Positions 1-12,300 of a stretch of DNA of 64,000 nucleotides are shown here, one piece after another (positions within the stretch are counted from its first letter, which is position 1; every line of letters begins with the position of its first letter). The DNA is from Diphasiastrum complanatum (taxonomy: Eukaryota > Streptophyta > Lycopodiopsida > Lycopodiales > Lycopodiaceae): contig MU831904.1 of the NCBI GenBank assembly GCA_029204225.1, positions 33,367-97,366 of the forward strand, in the 5' to 3' direction. A program made the position numbers and the translations under genes. The notes under the pieces are model-generated. The model was not told the origin of the DNA, searched no databases, and was given only the letters and a program-made list of their open reading frames with translations.

Positions 1-140
1 CCTTTATAACTTCCTACATGTAGTTCATAGTATTTAGGAGTAGTAAGATCAATAAATTTTCTTACAATTAAAGGCTTTCACATTTACAAGCCAAGTATGA
101 TTTGGATAAACATTATCATGGAATATAAAACTTTATAATT

Positions 141-389
141 AAGCTCAATATTGTGAAAGAAACTTTTACTTTGCTATGGCTACATTAGTATAGTAGCTTC
201 ATTCTTGAAATGACACACTACTACATATGTGAGCATTTTGCCATGCGACGCTGCCACGTGAAATGAAGCTCAATATTGTGAAAGAAACTTTTACTTTGCT
301 ATGGCTACATTAGTATAGTAGCTTCATTCTTGAAATGACACACTACTACATATGTGAGCATTTTGCCATGCGACGCTGCCACGTGAAAT
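141..389. repeat. perfect 125-bp tandem duplication
   Basis: The block starting AAGCTCAATATTGTG at 141 is repeated from 266 with a period of 125 bp. I see no base difference until the last position, so the duplication is recent or conserved by conversion. Each unit ends in GCCACGTGAAAT. No coding content is visible. Confidence 0.95.
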
Positions 390-1939
390 CGAGACTTAGC
401 CAAAATTTTGCCTTTTTTCTTTTTGTGTGGCTTTACCACACGTGGTATATCCATGCCAGCAATTATTCAACAACATTGCCGGTCAAAAATGGATTGACTA
501 TGGGTATGAGAAAGCAGGAGTGCCACCTCTAAATTTTCATGTAGCAATGCCACGTGTGGCACTACCACGCAAGAGATTTTGTTTTCTTCAAAAATTATCA
601 CAAAATGAGTGCGAAAATGATTTTTGTGGAAGAGCCACACAAAGTCATCATTTAGCCACTTTGAGACAAGCATTTTGGAGATTTGTCACGTGTGACACTA
701 CCACGCATGGCAATAGTTACAAATATTTGTCTGAAAATTTTCCATGCATGGCAATATTTACAAAAACTTTCTTGAAAATTTGCCACACATGGCTTGGGAC
801 AAGTCAATGTTTAGAAAATATTGCTTGGACATGTGGTAAAAGACAATTTTTGAAAGAAATACAACAATGTAACAAGATGTAAGGATTTAAATAATATGTA
901 TGCAATTATGTAAACTATTATGTTATCACAGAAATGGTTGTGACATATATAGTTTATTCATCATCACAAGATTCAAATTCATTAACCAATACATCTTGCA
1001 ACTCATCTCCACTTAGATGAATCTCATCATTACTATAGTAATCCGACCCTCTTTCAATATTGTTGTTTGTGTTAGAATCATTCAGTTCATTTTTAGTGTT
1101 TTCAACATGTAAGAAATTTGGAGATATTTCTTAATCCTCATCAACTATGTTTGTGTTGTCAATATTCAAGTCCTCCATTTCAATCTCAATATATGCATTT
1201 TGAAATACATGTCTTGTGTGTGGCTTAAACAACACACTTGTTGTTTAGTAGATCCGGTTGAAAAAATACCTACACATTTTAACAATGTTAAGTTAAAAGG
1301 GGATCAACCTCTTGAGGAGAAGATCTAGAGCCAAAGATGCCTAGATAAACCAAAGAAACCAAGAACCAAAAAAAGAAAATACCAAAATCAAGAAAAATAC
1401 CAAAAAGAAGAAGAAAAGAGAAGAATCTCACCCCTAGATCTAAGCCATTCCACCTTTGAATCATGCACTAAGCTTGACAATCCTAATTGGCTTAGATCCT
1501 CATTCCTATCTCGTCGTTCTCCATTGGATCGGAACCTGATACTACACACAATGGCTCACCCAGTTGAAAAACCAAAACCCCTTCCTTGTCCTCTGTCCGG
1601 TGAATAATTAGTATTACTCGTCGATTACTCGCCCCTGCCCATTACTTGCTATTAGAAAAATTTCAAAAATTTTGAGATAATATCTGAGTGACTGACTATC
1701 AGAATCCATCTGCATTTTTTGATTTTTTCAGATCGCTTTTTATTTTTTGCAATTTCTTGTTTTCTTTCCACCTGATTTTTTGTTTGATCTCGATCTGATC
1801 TTGATCTTGTTTCAATTTCACTTCGGTTCGATTTGTGCCTACATCTATCCTTTGATCACGCTATCATAGAAAAGATCTACAAAAATATCCAAAAAATCTA
1901 AAATGAACAACACCAGAAATAGGCACGTTTTTCATCTCG
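390..1939. other. no gene; CACGTG-rich stretch then plain AT-rich DNA
   Basis: Between about 430 and 800 there are repeated E-box/G-box-like words: CCACACGTGG (436-445), GCCACGTGTGGC (549-560) and GTCACGTGTGAC (685-696). The phrase CACTACCACGC follows twice, near 559 and 695, so this may be a decayed tandem repeat. From 900 to 1939 I see AT-rich sequence without a supportable gene. Part of 1250-1939 is probably the leader of the gag remnant that follows. Confidence 0.5.
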
Positions 1940-2960
1940 GTGTATGCATCTCAAATCCAGTTGGAGATCATCAACTTGGAACTCCCAGATCTTGAGAAAT
2001 CAGTTAATGCACTGATCGAAATACCCCATGAACATGTTGACATAGATCCACCAACAAGATGGATAATCCTAGGCCATTTGTACATGATGTTGTCAGGAAC
2101 TTTTCCAAAATCAGCCTCCCATGGTTTGATGGAAAGGGAGATCCTTGACAATTTTTACAAATCTACACCCAGGCTTGCAGATCCTATGGAAACGATATCC
2201 TGCAAGAGTTGGTAAGATATTTCAACATGTGCCCCCGATACTGTGAAAGATTGGTATTTCAATCTGGAGCAAAACGAATGCGATGATTGGAATACTTTGC
2301 AAGCCGAATTCATCACCTGCTTCAAGACCACTCGTTTTCTTTTTGATCCCTTCTTGAAACTAGGATGTATCCACATGGACAAGAATATCGAGTCATTGCA
2401 CGACTATATAGAATGGATAAAAAAATTGCACGATGGATGTGATCCTGATTATGAGAGAAGACGCCAAAAGAAATGAAGGGCCAAATGTAAGACTAATCTT
2501 TATAATGATGCTTCTACCTCTATGGCCAATAGTACTGACACTATCATATCCACCATAGAGAAGTTGCACACCCAGAGCAATGAGCAATTCAGAAGCTCTT
2601 CACTGACCTTACCACGACCGTTGATCAAAAACTGAAAGGCTTGCAATCTGGACTCACTCACGCCTATCTTAGAAGAGAGTCCAATTTGTGTCCACATTGC
2701 GTTGACAACCACATGGGGAATGCATGCTCGCAGTTAAGACAAAAGTTAGAGTGGCATGTACGATACTGCCACATCTGCAATATGATCAATCATGTCACAA
2801 CCTACTACATATACAACCTATGGAACCAAGCTATATGCCCTGCACCAATCTCATCCCGTTGGCACAACGACAAAGTGCCTTAACCCAACTACCTCAACAT
2901 GGACAATGGTTAGTTGTCAATGTTGGATTGGGCAAAAGAGATCTGAATACTTGTCCTTGC
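1940..2960 (+). pseudogene. gypsy-type gag remnant with zinc knuckles
   Basis: The first part (1940-2640, one frame with stops after CKSW near 2213 and after the RRRQKK stretch near 2476) has the layout of a retrotransposon gag domain, including the segment KDWYFNL...W.TLQAEF. Gag packages element RNA into virus-like particles in the cytoplasm. After a frame change, 2641-2830 carries a zinc knuckle CPHCVDNHMGNAC (C-x2-C-x3-H-x4-C, one residue shorter than the usual spacer) and a second decayed one starting CHIC, with its last Cys replaced by Tyr. The same short-spacer knuckle occurs at 27540-28031 and 52861-53470. No protease, reverse transcriptase or integrase follows, so this looks like a gag-only (TR-GAG type) element. 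LTRs were not delimited. Confidence 0.55.
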
Positions 2961-4506
2961 TAATCATGTGTTTAGCTGATAAAACAAATTTTAAACCTGT
3001 TAAAAGAAGTGTAGTAAGAAAGATGTAGACAAAAAATATTGAGGAATTATGGGAAGATGGAAAGGAAGAAGACCCTAGATCTCAATTTAAAGCATAGTAA
3101 GAGGTGGGTGAAGAAAATGATGTATTGTTAAGATGATTTGAGAGAGGCATTGTAAAGATCGCCAAGTGTAGATCCTCTAGATCCTATTACATGTGCCAAA
3201 AGGACTATTGTGGAGCCAAACCATCCATCCAACTGGAAGCCAAGAGTCAAACCCCAATCAGCTTCTCCCCCAGGGCATCGTGATTGAATACATGAGAGGA
3301 GTTGATCTTGGTTACTAGAAACAGGAAAATAGGTGTGTAGTAGGATGAGTTCCTATAGATATATATATAAGTCCCTGGGGCTAGGAATATTTTCTACAAA
3401 AATTTCAATTTTCATCCACTTGTCTTTTATCTATTCTACTTGCATATATAACCATCAGACATCATGCAGTAGCTCCACATGTCCTCATGGGTATGCTTGG
3501 GCCCTCACAAGATTATTAATTATATTTTTGGCCTAGTCTGGGAATGGTGAGGCATAAATAATAAACACATACACTAGAGTAACAAACTTGACTACTTTTA
3601 GCCTGAAGATTAGTGTTATAGACTTTCTCCATTGACATAACTGCACATTGTTCAATTTTTTGATGGTTTTTTATGGGTTTTTACTAGTACTCACTGTTTT
3701 AGCTTGAAATTCATCGAACCTACTATATGTAAATGATTTTTAGAATTGTACCTCCTAATTTCTAGTCATTATGAAAATTTCTAATGATTGCATGGCATGA
3801 AAGCATCTACAATGTCTGTCTCTGATAAGCTAGCATCTCAACGTCAATGCACGCTTGAGCCATATGGTCAATATTGAATCAAGGCTATATTTTGGTCAAA
3901 ATTTGATGATTTTGGCTAGAGTTGACTGGTAAGAATTGATATTGAGCATAATCAGAAGTTTTGGCACTTGCATGTAGGTGAATTATAGTAGCTAGGGTTT
4001 GATTACATTGTATGTGAATCTAATCTATCAAAACATGCTAAATTTGTCAAAAAAACATGGTTTTTTATGGTTTTATCACTAGTTTTAATCAATATCTTTG
4101 CATGATTCTCGAAGGTGTATTGAAGTTGTCTAGAGGCTGTGAACAATTTTGGTAGGCAATTCTCACTGTTAAGGATCTCAAAAGTTCAAATATTAGTGTA
4201 TTCTCGATTGTATTCTCGATGGTTTTTTAGCATGAATAACTCTTTATACTGAATCTAAAATCTCTTAATCTATATATAGTCTAGAAAATGTGAAGAATTG
4301 AAAAAGATTATCTATGTTAGATATAGGGGTCTTATGTTTTTTACATCAAGCATCTAGGTGTAGGATGTTGATAGGAATAAATTTGACATAGATGGCAAAT
4401 TATGCATTTCCACTTATAATGCCACTATTGAGCCAAAATAGAGTAAGAGGCTAAACACTTGCCAATTAGAGTGTAGACAAGTGTAAAGTTTTTGTTTGAT
4501 GAATTC
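2961..4506. other. no gene recognised
   Basis: AT-rich DNA with no supportable reading frame. A TATA-like run (GATATATATATAAG) lies near 3357 and could belong to an LTR of the preceding gag-only element, but I could not find LTR ends or a matching partner. Confidence 0.4.
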
Positions 4507-4650
4507 CAAGAGGTCCAATAGGATTTAGAGGTGGAACCTTGTGAGGTCCAATAGGAAATTGAGGTGTGCTTGAATATAGTCCAATAAAATTAAGAGGTGC
4601 ATGGATCAATGATCCAATAGGATCAAGAGGTGACAAAATATGGTCCAATC
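4507..4650. repeat. 33-bp minisatellite, about four and a half units
   Basis: The word TCCAATA recurs at 4514, 4547, 4580 and 4613 (spacing exactly 33) and TCCAAT again at 4644. Units follow the theme TCCAATAGGATTTAGAGGTG with drift. It probably sits in the upstream part of a decayed LTR, because similar TCCTATTGGACC wording occurs inside the F LTR near 43910. Confidence 0.85.
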
Positions 4651-5029
4651 ATAGTTAAGCATAGTGGTAGCTCGTGGACCTACTAGTATCATTGTACTCC
4701 TCATTTTGAAGCTAATTGATTTGGTGATTTCATGGATTTTGTGAGTTATTGGATTTCTAGCTTTCTCTCTCTACCCGAGAGCTCATGATGCATTTCCTCT
4801 CTCTACCCGAGGAGAGCAGCTTGTTTTTACTTAGATTATGTTTTGAATACTTCCCACACGTGTGAGTGAGAGTTGGAAGTGATTGAATGCATGTAGTAGT
4901 GTGTTTTTGCCATAGGATTCAAGATTGATCTTGAATCTCAATCTAGTCTTGATCTTGGTGCATCTACACACCTTAGGAGATCACAAGTACATGTAGTGGA
5001 CAGTCCACACGTGTGAAATTCAACAGAAA
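4651..5029 (+). other. decayed LTR-like segment with CACACGTGTG sites
   Basis: Contains the phrase CTCTCTCTACCCGAG twice (about 4764 and 4799), which reappears in altered form at 41850-41905. CACACGTGTG occurs at 4855-4864 and 5006-5015, the second next to GTGGACAGTC. This resembles the transcribed part of other LTRs in the window, but ends cannot be fixed. Confidence 0.45.
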
Positions 5030-5607
5030 ATAGGTATCAATTTATCGCATCTAGTATGTATTATTGTGTTCATTATCAATCTTCTATTGAATTGAATAGA
5101 TTACAATGATCTATATACAATTTACATTTGTGCGGATGTGAGGCCATTGTGCCGTCTGGAGGAGATCATAGGCGGCTACTGTCATTTCAAGTTAGTTTGC
5201 ATAGCACAAGAAGTGAGCGTGAAGTCCAACATTCGGCTATCAAGGAATGGCTTCAGTCATTTTTGTGAAAAATGCGAAAAAGCCGAAGAATGCAAAAAAG
5301 CTAAAGGTTCGCAAAAATGCAAAAAAGCCAAAGGCGTCGAGACTGTGTGCGGTTTGCCTTGAGAAGACTTCGATGTCAATGACGAAGTCGATCCCGTTTC
5401 TTACAAGAGCTCCATTTTGAATAGTGACCTTGGATGATCGTCAAAGACTCCGAGCAAGCCAATAAGTCGGGAACTTCGGGCAAGTAGACATCGGAAAAGT
5501 CGAAGGAACACGGTCATCGACTTTTTGACAATGCGAGGAAAAATACAACAATATGAATGGAAACAGATTAACATGGGATTTAGGAGGAAGAGGAGATAAA
5601 TCCAACA
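5030..5607 (-). repeat. 3' LTR of copia element L (left edge uncertain)
   Basis: On the minus strand a purine tract (GGGGGGGAGTGGGGG, complement of 5608-5622) is followed directly by TGTTGGATTTATCTCC, the start of a 3' LTR. The same start is seen on the plus strand at 57429 (element P), so L and P share an LTR family. Interior repeats of GCGAAAAATGC-like words are also shared in theme. The left boundary near 5030 is a guess. Confidence 0.6.
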
Positions 5608-6205
5608 CCCCCACTCCCCCCCTTGATCTGGATCCATGAATGTCATGATCTTCAGACTAAGCAATGCACAAAATCTATTATGTGTATTAATACTCAATGC
5701 CTTTGTAAAAACATCTGCAACCATGTCCTACGTTCGACAGTACGTTAAGCTTACATCTCTGTCAAAAATCTTGCCCCTGACATAATGATATCGAATTTCA
5801 ATGTGCTTACTCCTAGAGTGAAATCTAGGGTTGGCTGATAAGGCAATGACACTCTGATTATCACAAAATATGATTGTCGGAGTGATTAGATTCAAACTAA
5901 TGTGCGACAATAATTTCTCAATCAAAATGCTTATTTAATAGATTGAGAAACAACAATATACTCTGCTTCTATAGATGAAAGAACAATAGAGGTTTTATTA
6001 TGACTGTTCTAGGAAATAGGACCACCGTTGAGGAAGAATGTAAATCCAGATGTGGATTTACAAATTTCTACATCTCCTCCCCAACTTGCATCAGAATATC
6101 CACTAAGCCAATGAAGATTGTCGTTGTTGACTTCTCCATAGCAGATGCACTGGTCCATAGTAGCTCAAATATACCTCATGCCTCTTATGAGATCCTTCCA
6201 ATGGG
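5608..6205 (-). pseudogene. copia RNase H / pol C-terminus of element L
   Basis: On the minus strand the protein segments FCDNQSVIALSANP and RSKHIEIRYHYVR are the copia RNase H signature, followed after an in-frame TAG by DMVADVFTKALS, the usual pol C-terminal motif. Upstream (5940-6205) decayed sequence resembling RKSTSGF and SSIEAEY can be followed through several stops. RNase H degrades the RNA template during reverse transcription. The gene ends at the polypurine tract and LTR at 5607, the normal order. The rest of pol, integrase and gag are missing. Confidence 0.8.
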
Positions 6206-6236
6206 TGATGCTAGGATTGTGAAGAATTGCCAAAAT

Positions 6237-6363
6237 TGTGAAGAATTGCCAAAATTGGCAAATCTAGCTTGATAAAAAACCATGTAGTATAATGTAGATC
6301 TTGTACATAAATGGATTCCACACATGTGAGGCCAAGATGCCACGTGTCAATCCACTCCTAATG
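6237..6363 (+). repeat. LTR start of mini-copia C, left copy
   Basis: Starts TGTGAAGAATTGCC and matches 7035-7162 almost throughout, including GGATTCCACACATG and CAATCCACTCCTAATG. A 19-bp piece of the start is also duplicated just upstream at about 6218. The LTR may continue past 6363, where the right copy is cut off. Confidence 0.65.
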
Positions 6364-6479
6364 TAGTGGTCAAGTCCATAAGGTTGGTCATGTCATTTTG
6401 GTACAATACTTTTCATTCCAATGTAAGGACCAAAGATTATCGTATTTCAATTATAGAAATAATGGTAGTGTTTTGCTCT

Positions 6480-7034
6480 TCAAGTAGAGAGTGTAGAATC
6501 TACTTGTTTTCCATCAAAGAAGTTGTCAATGGTGGAAATGTGATCTTTCAAGAGTCAAAGATTTGTAAACTTGAAGAAGAACATTTGGATCAATACCTTA
6601 TTCAATTTATTGATAGTTTGGAGTCAAGTCACGTTGAGGAGCAAGCTCAAGACCCGAGGACTCCAAGAAGAACCATGAGTATCAAGATGGAGCCATCAAG
6701 GCTCAATCATATGGATCAAGCAAGGCAAGTTGTCTTTGGCAACATTATGTATGCACTTAGTAGTTTAATTGATGTATCTTCAAGTGCACAAAATGTCTTT
6801 GAATCCATGGCTTGGCATGATGTTTAGTTTTGAAGTGTGCTACATGTATATAGACACATCTATGGAACATCTTCTAAGGAATCCTGTAAGAAGTGGTGAA
6901 AGATCCTTCATGGACATCATTGTCTATTGGAGTCTCAAAGGTTCCTTGTTTGTAGATGGATTTTTTAGACACTTCTAAAAGCTTTCATTCATTTATCAAG
7001 AGAGTTGTAAATAGATCAAGCTAAATTTGAGGAG
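6480..7034 (+). pseudogene. internally deleted copia pol remnant of element C
   Basis: The frame at 6366-6827 ends with the integrase/RT linker type sequence RTPRRTMSIKMEPSRL and YALSSL, as in the B elements (there PRRSSRAKVEPSRL). It is followed by a short RNase H-proximal piece ERSFMDIIVYWSL. All of RT is missing between them. The internal part ends in the polypurine tract TTTGAGGAG (7026-7034) directly before the right LTR. It is a deletion derivative that could not encode a working pol. Confidence 0.65.
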
Positions 7035-7162
7035 TGTGAAGAATTGCCAAAAATTGGCAAATCTAGCTTGATCAAAAACCGTGTAGTATAATGTAAATTT
7101 TGTACATAAATGGATTCCACACATGCGAGGCCAAGATAACACGTTTCAATCCACTCCTAATG
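7035..7162 (+). repeat. LTR of mini-copia C, right copy, truncated
   Basis: Begins TGTGAAGAATTGCC straight after a purine tract and stops at CCTAATG (7162), where element B1 coding sequence begins abruptly. The junction is therefore a deletion or recombination breakpoint that removed both the rest of this LTR and the 3' part of B1. Confidence 0.7.
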
Positions 7163-8554
7163 GTGCAAAAGTTTTCTCATAGTCTATCCCTCTCTCTTGA
7201 GCATAACCTTTTGCAACTAATCTTGCTTTATGTTTGTTAACACTCCCATTTGCATTCAACTTAAGCTTGAAGACCCACTTGCATCCTATTACATTCCTTT
7301 GAGGTCTATCAACAAGCAACCAAGTTTCATTCTCAATCAAGGCATTATACTCATCCAGCATAGCTTTGTACCATTCTTTGGAGTTCAATGCATCTTCAAC
7401 ATTAGATGGTTATTCAAAACTAGATAAAGCATAAGAAGTGGATGAGATATCCTCAACTTGCTGCCCTTTTCCTTGATATGTGAGCCTTGATGGCTCCACT
7501 TTTGCCCTTGAAGATCTCCTTGGTGTGATAGGTGGGTTTGGTGCTTGATCCTCCATGAGCTCCTCCTCAAAACCAAGATCTTGCTCCTCGGCCATCTTCT
7601 TATTGATTGTTGGAGCACTTGAGCCTTCTTCAAGCATATGCATATGATGTTCATCAAATATAACATCCCTTGAAACAACAAATTTGCTCAAGGATGGGAG
7701 ATAGACTTTGTAGCCCTTGCTTGAGCTAGCATATCCAAGCATGATCCCTCTTGTGGAAGATGGATCCTCCTTGGTTCTTGTTTCCAATGGCACATGCACA
7801 TAACATATACACCCAAAAACTTTCAAGTGATTAAGATTGGGTTTCTTTCCATACAACATCTCATAAGGAGTTTTGCCTTCAATTGCTTTGCAAGACACCC
7901 TATTCATCAAGTAGTTTGCACATACAAGAGACTCACCCCAAAAGAATTTGGGCAAACAAGCATCTAATCTTAAAGCCTTAGAACATTCACATAGTGTTCT
8001 ATTCCTTCTTTCAGCAACTCCATTTTGTTGAGGAGTGTAAGGACAAGAAGTTTCTTTCTTGATCCCTTCCTCCTCACAATAGGCCTTGAACTCATTGGAG
8101 ATAAATTATCCACCATTTTCACTTATAAGAATCTGGATGCTTTTCCACAAACAACTTGAACTTTACAAAAGTATCAAATACTTGAGACTTGAAGGAAAGT
8201 AAGAACACCCAGCAATATCTTGAGTAGTCATCAATGAAGGTTAAAAACATAGATGAACCTCCATTAGATTTGGTGCTAGCAATGTGCACATCCGAGTGTA
8301 TGAGTTCAAGAGGATGAGATGACTTTGTAATGGAGTTAGGAAACACCTTCTTATGTGCCTTGGATAAAGCACAAGCTTCACAAACCTTGTCTTCCTTCCC
8401 AATAGACCTTGGTAGGCCTAAAGCATACTCCTCCTTGATCATAGCCTCCATGGAACCCGAGTTGACATGTCCAAGTCTTTTGTGCCATAAAGTGAAGGTA
8501 GATATCTTGCTCTTCTCGGCCAACATGACAACATTAGTATCCACAAATGTATCC
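7163..8554 (-). pseudogene. copia B1 integrase and start of RT (downstream half)
   Basis: Minus-strand continuation of the gene at 14790-16049, separated from it by element A. It encodes integrase (LWHKRLGHVNSG zinc region, CEACALSKAHK, LIHSDVH, FIDDYSRYCWVF), the linker PRRSSRAKVEPSRL and the first RT residues (HKARLVAKGYAQERGIDYE). Compared with sister copy B2 (49201-51729) it carries a 14-bp deletion near 8135, a stop where B2 has the Glu of GGEF (8105-8112), and a TAA after ALSSFE. It is cut off inside RT at 7163, before the YVDD catalytic motif. Non-functional. Confidence 0.9.
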
Positions 8555-9387
8555 TGTGGAAAAAGTACAAAAAGGACCAAAAGTGGATCTTAATCTGATC
8601 CTCAAGAGGGATTGGTTGTCAGATTACTTGATCTATCAATCTACTTGAGATTAAGATCAATCTAGATCAATTCTAGACATAAAATCTTAACAAGAACAAT
8701 CATTAATTGAAGGTAGGTGTACTTTCTAATTTCCCACGTGTGAAACCCTGTATGAGTATGGACTCCAATCAGAAAATCAAGTACACATTGATAGCACCTC
8801 AAAACAATCAAAACAAATGTAGACAAATGGAGAGAATCACTCAAAATTGCTTCCAAAACCAAGATTGGTGTCTCACAATGATTATGGCCAAATGCGGCTC
8901 TATATATACAATAAGTGGGAGCTCGTGGTACTGATCATCCCTTTGATCCCACATGTGTGAAGGTGCTTTGTCATATTATGATTCATCATGCAAAACTGAC
9001 ACTTGGACAAAACCTTCTATTTTGAGCACTTTTGGTCCATTTTCCTTCTATATGGAGATCTACTTGAAAATATTCTAGAAGTCAAAATTCGTCTACTTCA
9101 GCTTATTCCACACATGTGAGCTGTCCTCTACACATGGGATTTGACACCTAACCAAAGGATGTGGCTCATGCAATCAAAAGATTGATGCCATGTGTCATAT
9201 GTCTAGAAAACCAGTTTTTGGCCTTTTTAGCCACTAGAACTTGAATTAAATCATATGTACAACCTATATGATTAAGATACATGACAAGTACACTGTTTTC
9301 ACACGTGGGAACAGACTCCACACATGTGTAATCATCCTATATACAAGATTTTTGGCCTCTACCAAGCTTATTTTTGCATTTTTCACA
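8555..9387 (-). repeat. 3' LTR of element A
   Basis: Plus-strand text starts TGTGGAAAAAGTAC and ends GCATTTTTCACA (833 bp). It matches 13963-14789 and, in reverse orientation, the solo LTR 62220-63050. It contains several CACACATGTG/CCACGTGTGAAA sites. The exact palindrome of the solo copy is altered here to CCCACGTGTGAAA at 8734. Confidence 0.93.
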
Positions 9388-9399
9388 CTCCTCAAAAAT

Positions 9400-12300
9400 C
9401 TAGTTTGGTAAATCTAGCATAGATCTATCTATAATACCAAGGGCCAATCTTAATTTTATAAATGGATATTTAGGCAATGCCTTGGTGAGTATATCAGCAA
9501 TGCAATTTGATGATGAAACATGAATAAGCTTGATCTCCTTTGCTTGCACTTTCTCTCTCACGAAATGATGTGCAATCTCGATGTGCTTTGTTCGAGCATG
9601 GAAGACTGGATTGTTTGCAAGTTGTTGAGCTGCTTGATTGTCACAATATATGCATGGAATGTCTTCATCCTTGATCACATGTAGCTCCTCCAAAAGCCTT
9701 TTAAGCCAAAGAACCTCCTTTGTTGTTGTTGTCATAGCTTTATATTCGGATTCTGTTGATGAAAGAGAGATGGTATCTTGCTTTTTGGAAAGCCAAGATG
9801 TAACTCCTCCACATAAGAATGTAGCAAATGCACTTATGGATCTTCTATCCATCTTGTCACCTACAAAACTTGAGTCTAAATATGCTCGCAAACAAATATT
9901 AGTCCTTTCATAAACTACTCCAAAATCTTTTGTAGCCGAGATGTACCTTAACACCCTTTTTGCTCCTTTCCAATGACACATTAATGGACATTGCATGTAT
10001 TGACTCAACTTGCCAACACAAAAACTAAGATCTGGTCTAGTGATAGTTAAGTATATCAAGGAACCAATAAGCATTCTATAGGTAGTGATGTCCTTAAAAG
10101 ATGCTTCATCACTTTCCTTAGAACCTTTTACACTTAGTTCCATAGGAGTTTCAACTCCTTTACAATCAATCATGCCAAATCTTGCTAAGATTGATCTAGC
10201 ATACTTAGATTGACATATGAATGTAAAATCATTACTTCTAGTGACTTCTATTTTAATTATAACTTTAAGAAGTCCTAGATCTACCATCTTAAATTCACTA
10301 GACAAGGAAACTTTTACATTCTTAATGCCATCTAGATCATTTCCTGTGAGTATAATGTCATCAACATATAAAACTAAGATAATGATCTTTCCATCATTAC
10401 ATTTGTAGTACAATGATGGTTCAGAAGAACTTACAACAAATCCAATGGAAATAAGATAGGAATGCAACCTAGAGTACCATGCTCTTGGTGCTTGCTTGAG
10501 TCCATAAAGACTCTTCTGCAGGAGACACACCTTGTCTTCTTTTCCATCTTTGATGAAGCCCTTGGGTTGGCACATGTAGATTTCCTCTTCCAAGAATCCA
10601 TTCAAGAAAGCATTTGTCACATCAAGTTGGAAGAGCTCCCATTTGAAAGAAGTTGCAAGACATATGATTAATCTAATGGTCACAAGCTTCGCAACAGGTG
10701 CAAAGGTTTCATCATAATCTATGCCTTTGACTTGCAAAAAACCTTTTGCTACAAGTCTAGCTTTGTACTTATGAATGGAACCATCTTGATTATATTTCAA
10801 TCTATATATCCATTTACAAGTAAGAGGCTTCTTTCAATAAGGTAAATCAACAAGTTTCCAAGTTTGATTTTCCATTAATGCATCAAACTCTACTTGCACA
10901 GATTTCCTCCAATATTGAGACTTATTTGCTTCCTCAAAACTAGTTGGTTCTTCAAGAATAGTAGTCAAGAAAGTATAAGAGTTGAGTAGTTGAGAATCTT
11001 CCCTTTGCTCCCCTTTGTCACTATAAGTGAGCCTTGATGGCTCAATCCTTGTCCTTGTTGATCTTCTTGGCACCCTTGGACTTGGAGTAGGTTCCACTTG
11101 GTCTTCATCTTCATGAAGCTCCTCCTCGGCCATAGCATGATCTTTGACAAGTTGAGTGTTGTTGGAAGTCACCTTTCCTTTGGCTTGGAGAGATTCATCA
11201 AAAAGTACATCTCTACTAGCAACAACTTTTTTTGTAATAGGATCATATATCCTATAGGCTTTCTTACTTTCACTATAACCAACAAAGATGCCTTTGAAAG
11301 AAGTGGCATCTTCCTTTTTCCTTGTTTCTAAAGGAATATGTACATAACAAGTACATCCAAAAACTTTCAAATCACTAAGATTTGGCTTTTTGCCAGACAA
11401 TACTTCATAAGGTGTAAGTCCTTTAATGGCAGTATTAGTCATTCTATTACAAAGAAAATTTGCACATAAAATAGCTTCTCCCCAAAATGAAATAGAAAGA
11501 GATGCATCTAATCTCATAGCTTTAGCACACTCACATAGTGTCCTATTCTTTCTCTCAGCTACTCCATTTTGTTGTGGAGTATATGTACAAGTAAACTCTC
11601 TCTTTATGCCATTAGTTTCACAAAACTCTTTCATCCTATTGGAGATGTACTCCCCTCCATTATCACTTCTTAATACTTTCAAGCTAGTATTAAGTTGCTT
11701 TTCCACAAGAGTTTTGAACTTTACAAAGGACTCAAAAACTTCATTTTTCTTAGACAAGAGATAAACCCAAGAGTATCTTGATTTATCATCAATAAAAGTG
11801 ACATACATTAGAGCTTCACCATTTGATTCATGTGAAAATGAATGAACATCCGAGTGTATAAGGCTAAGAGGAGAGTTAGATCTTATCAAAGATCTCTTGA
11901 AAGGAAGCTTATGAGATTTGGAGAGTCCACAAGCTTCACAAAGCTTGCCACACTTGGGTATGGTTTTGGGAAGTCCTCTTGCTAGCTCCTTTGTCACCAT
12001 GGTCTCCATAGCTTTGTAGTTAGGATGGCCTAACCTTTTGTGCCATAATTACACTTGAGTGAGCTCCTCCCTTGCCATGTTCACACGTCCAACCATCACA
12101 TTAGCATCCAATTTGAATAACCTCCCTTGATTGAAACCACTAGCAATACATTTTTCATCTTTCAAGATAGAACATGCTCCATGCTTGAAATGTACATCTA
12201 ATCCACTATCCATAAGTTGTCCTACACTCAACAAGTTCTTTGTAATTAAAGGTACATAAAGAACATTGTCTAGATCTACTTTTTTAGATGATCCTAGACA

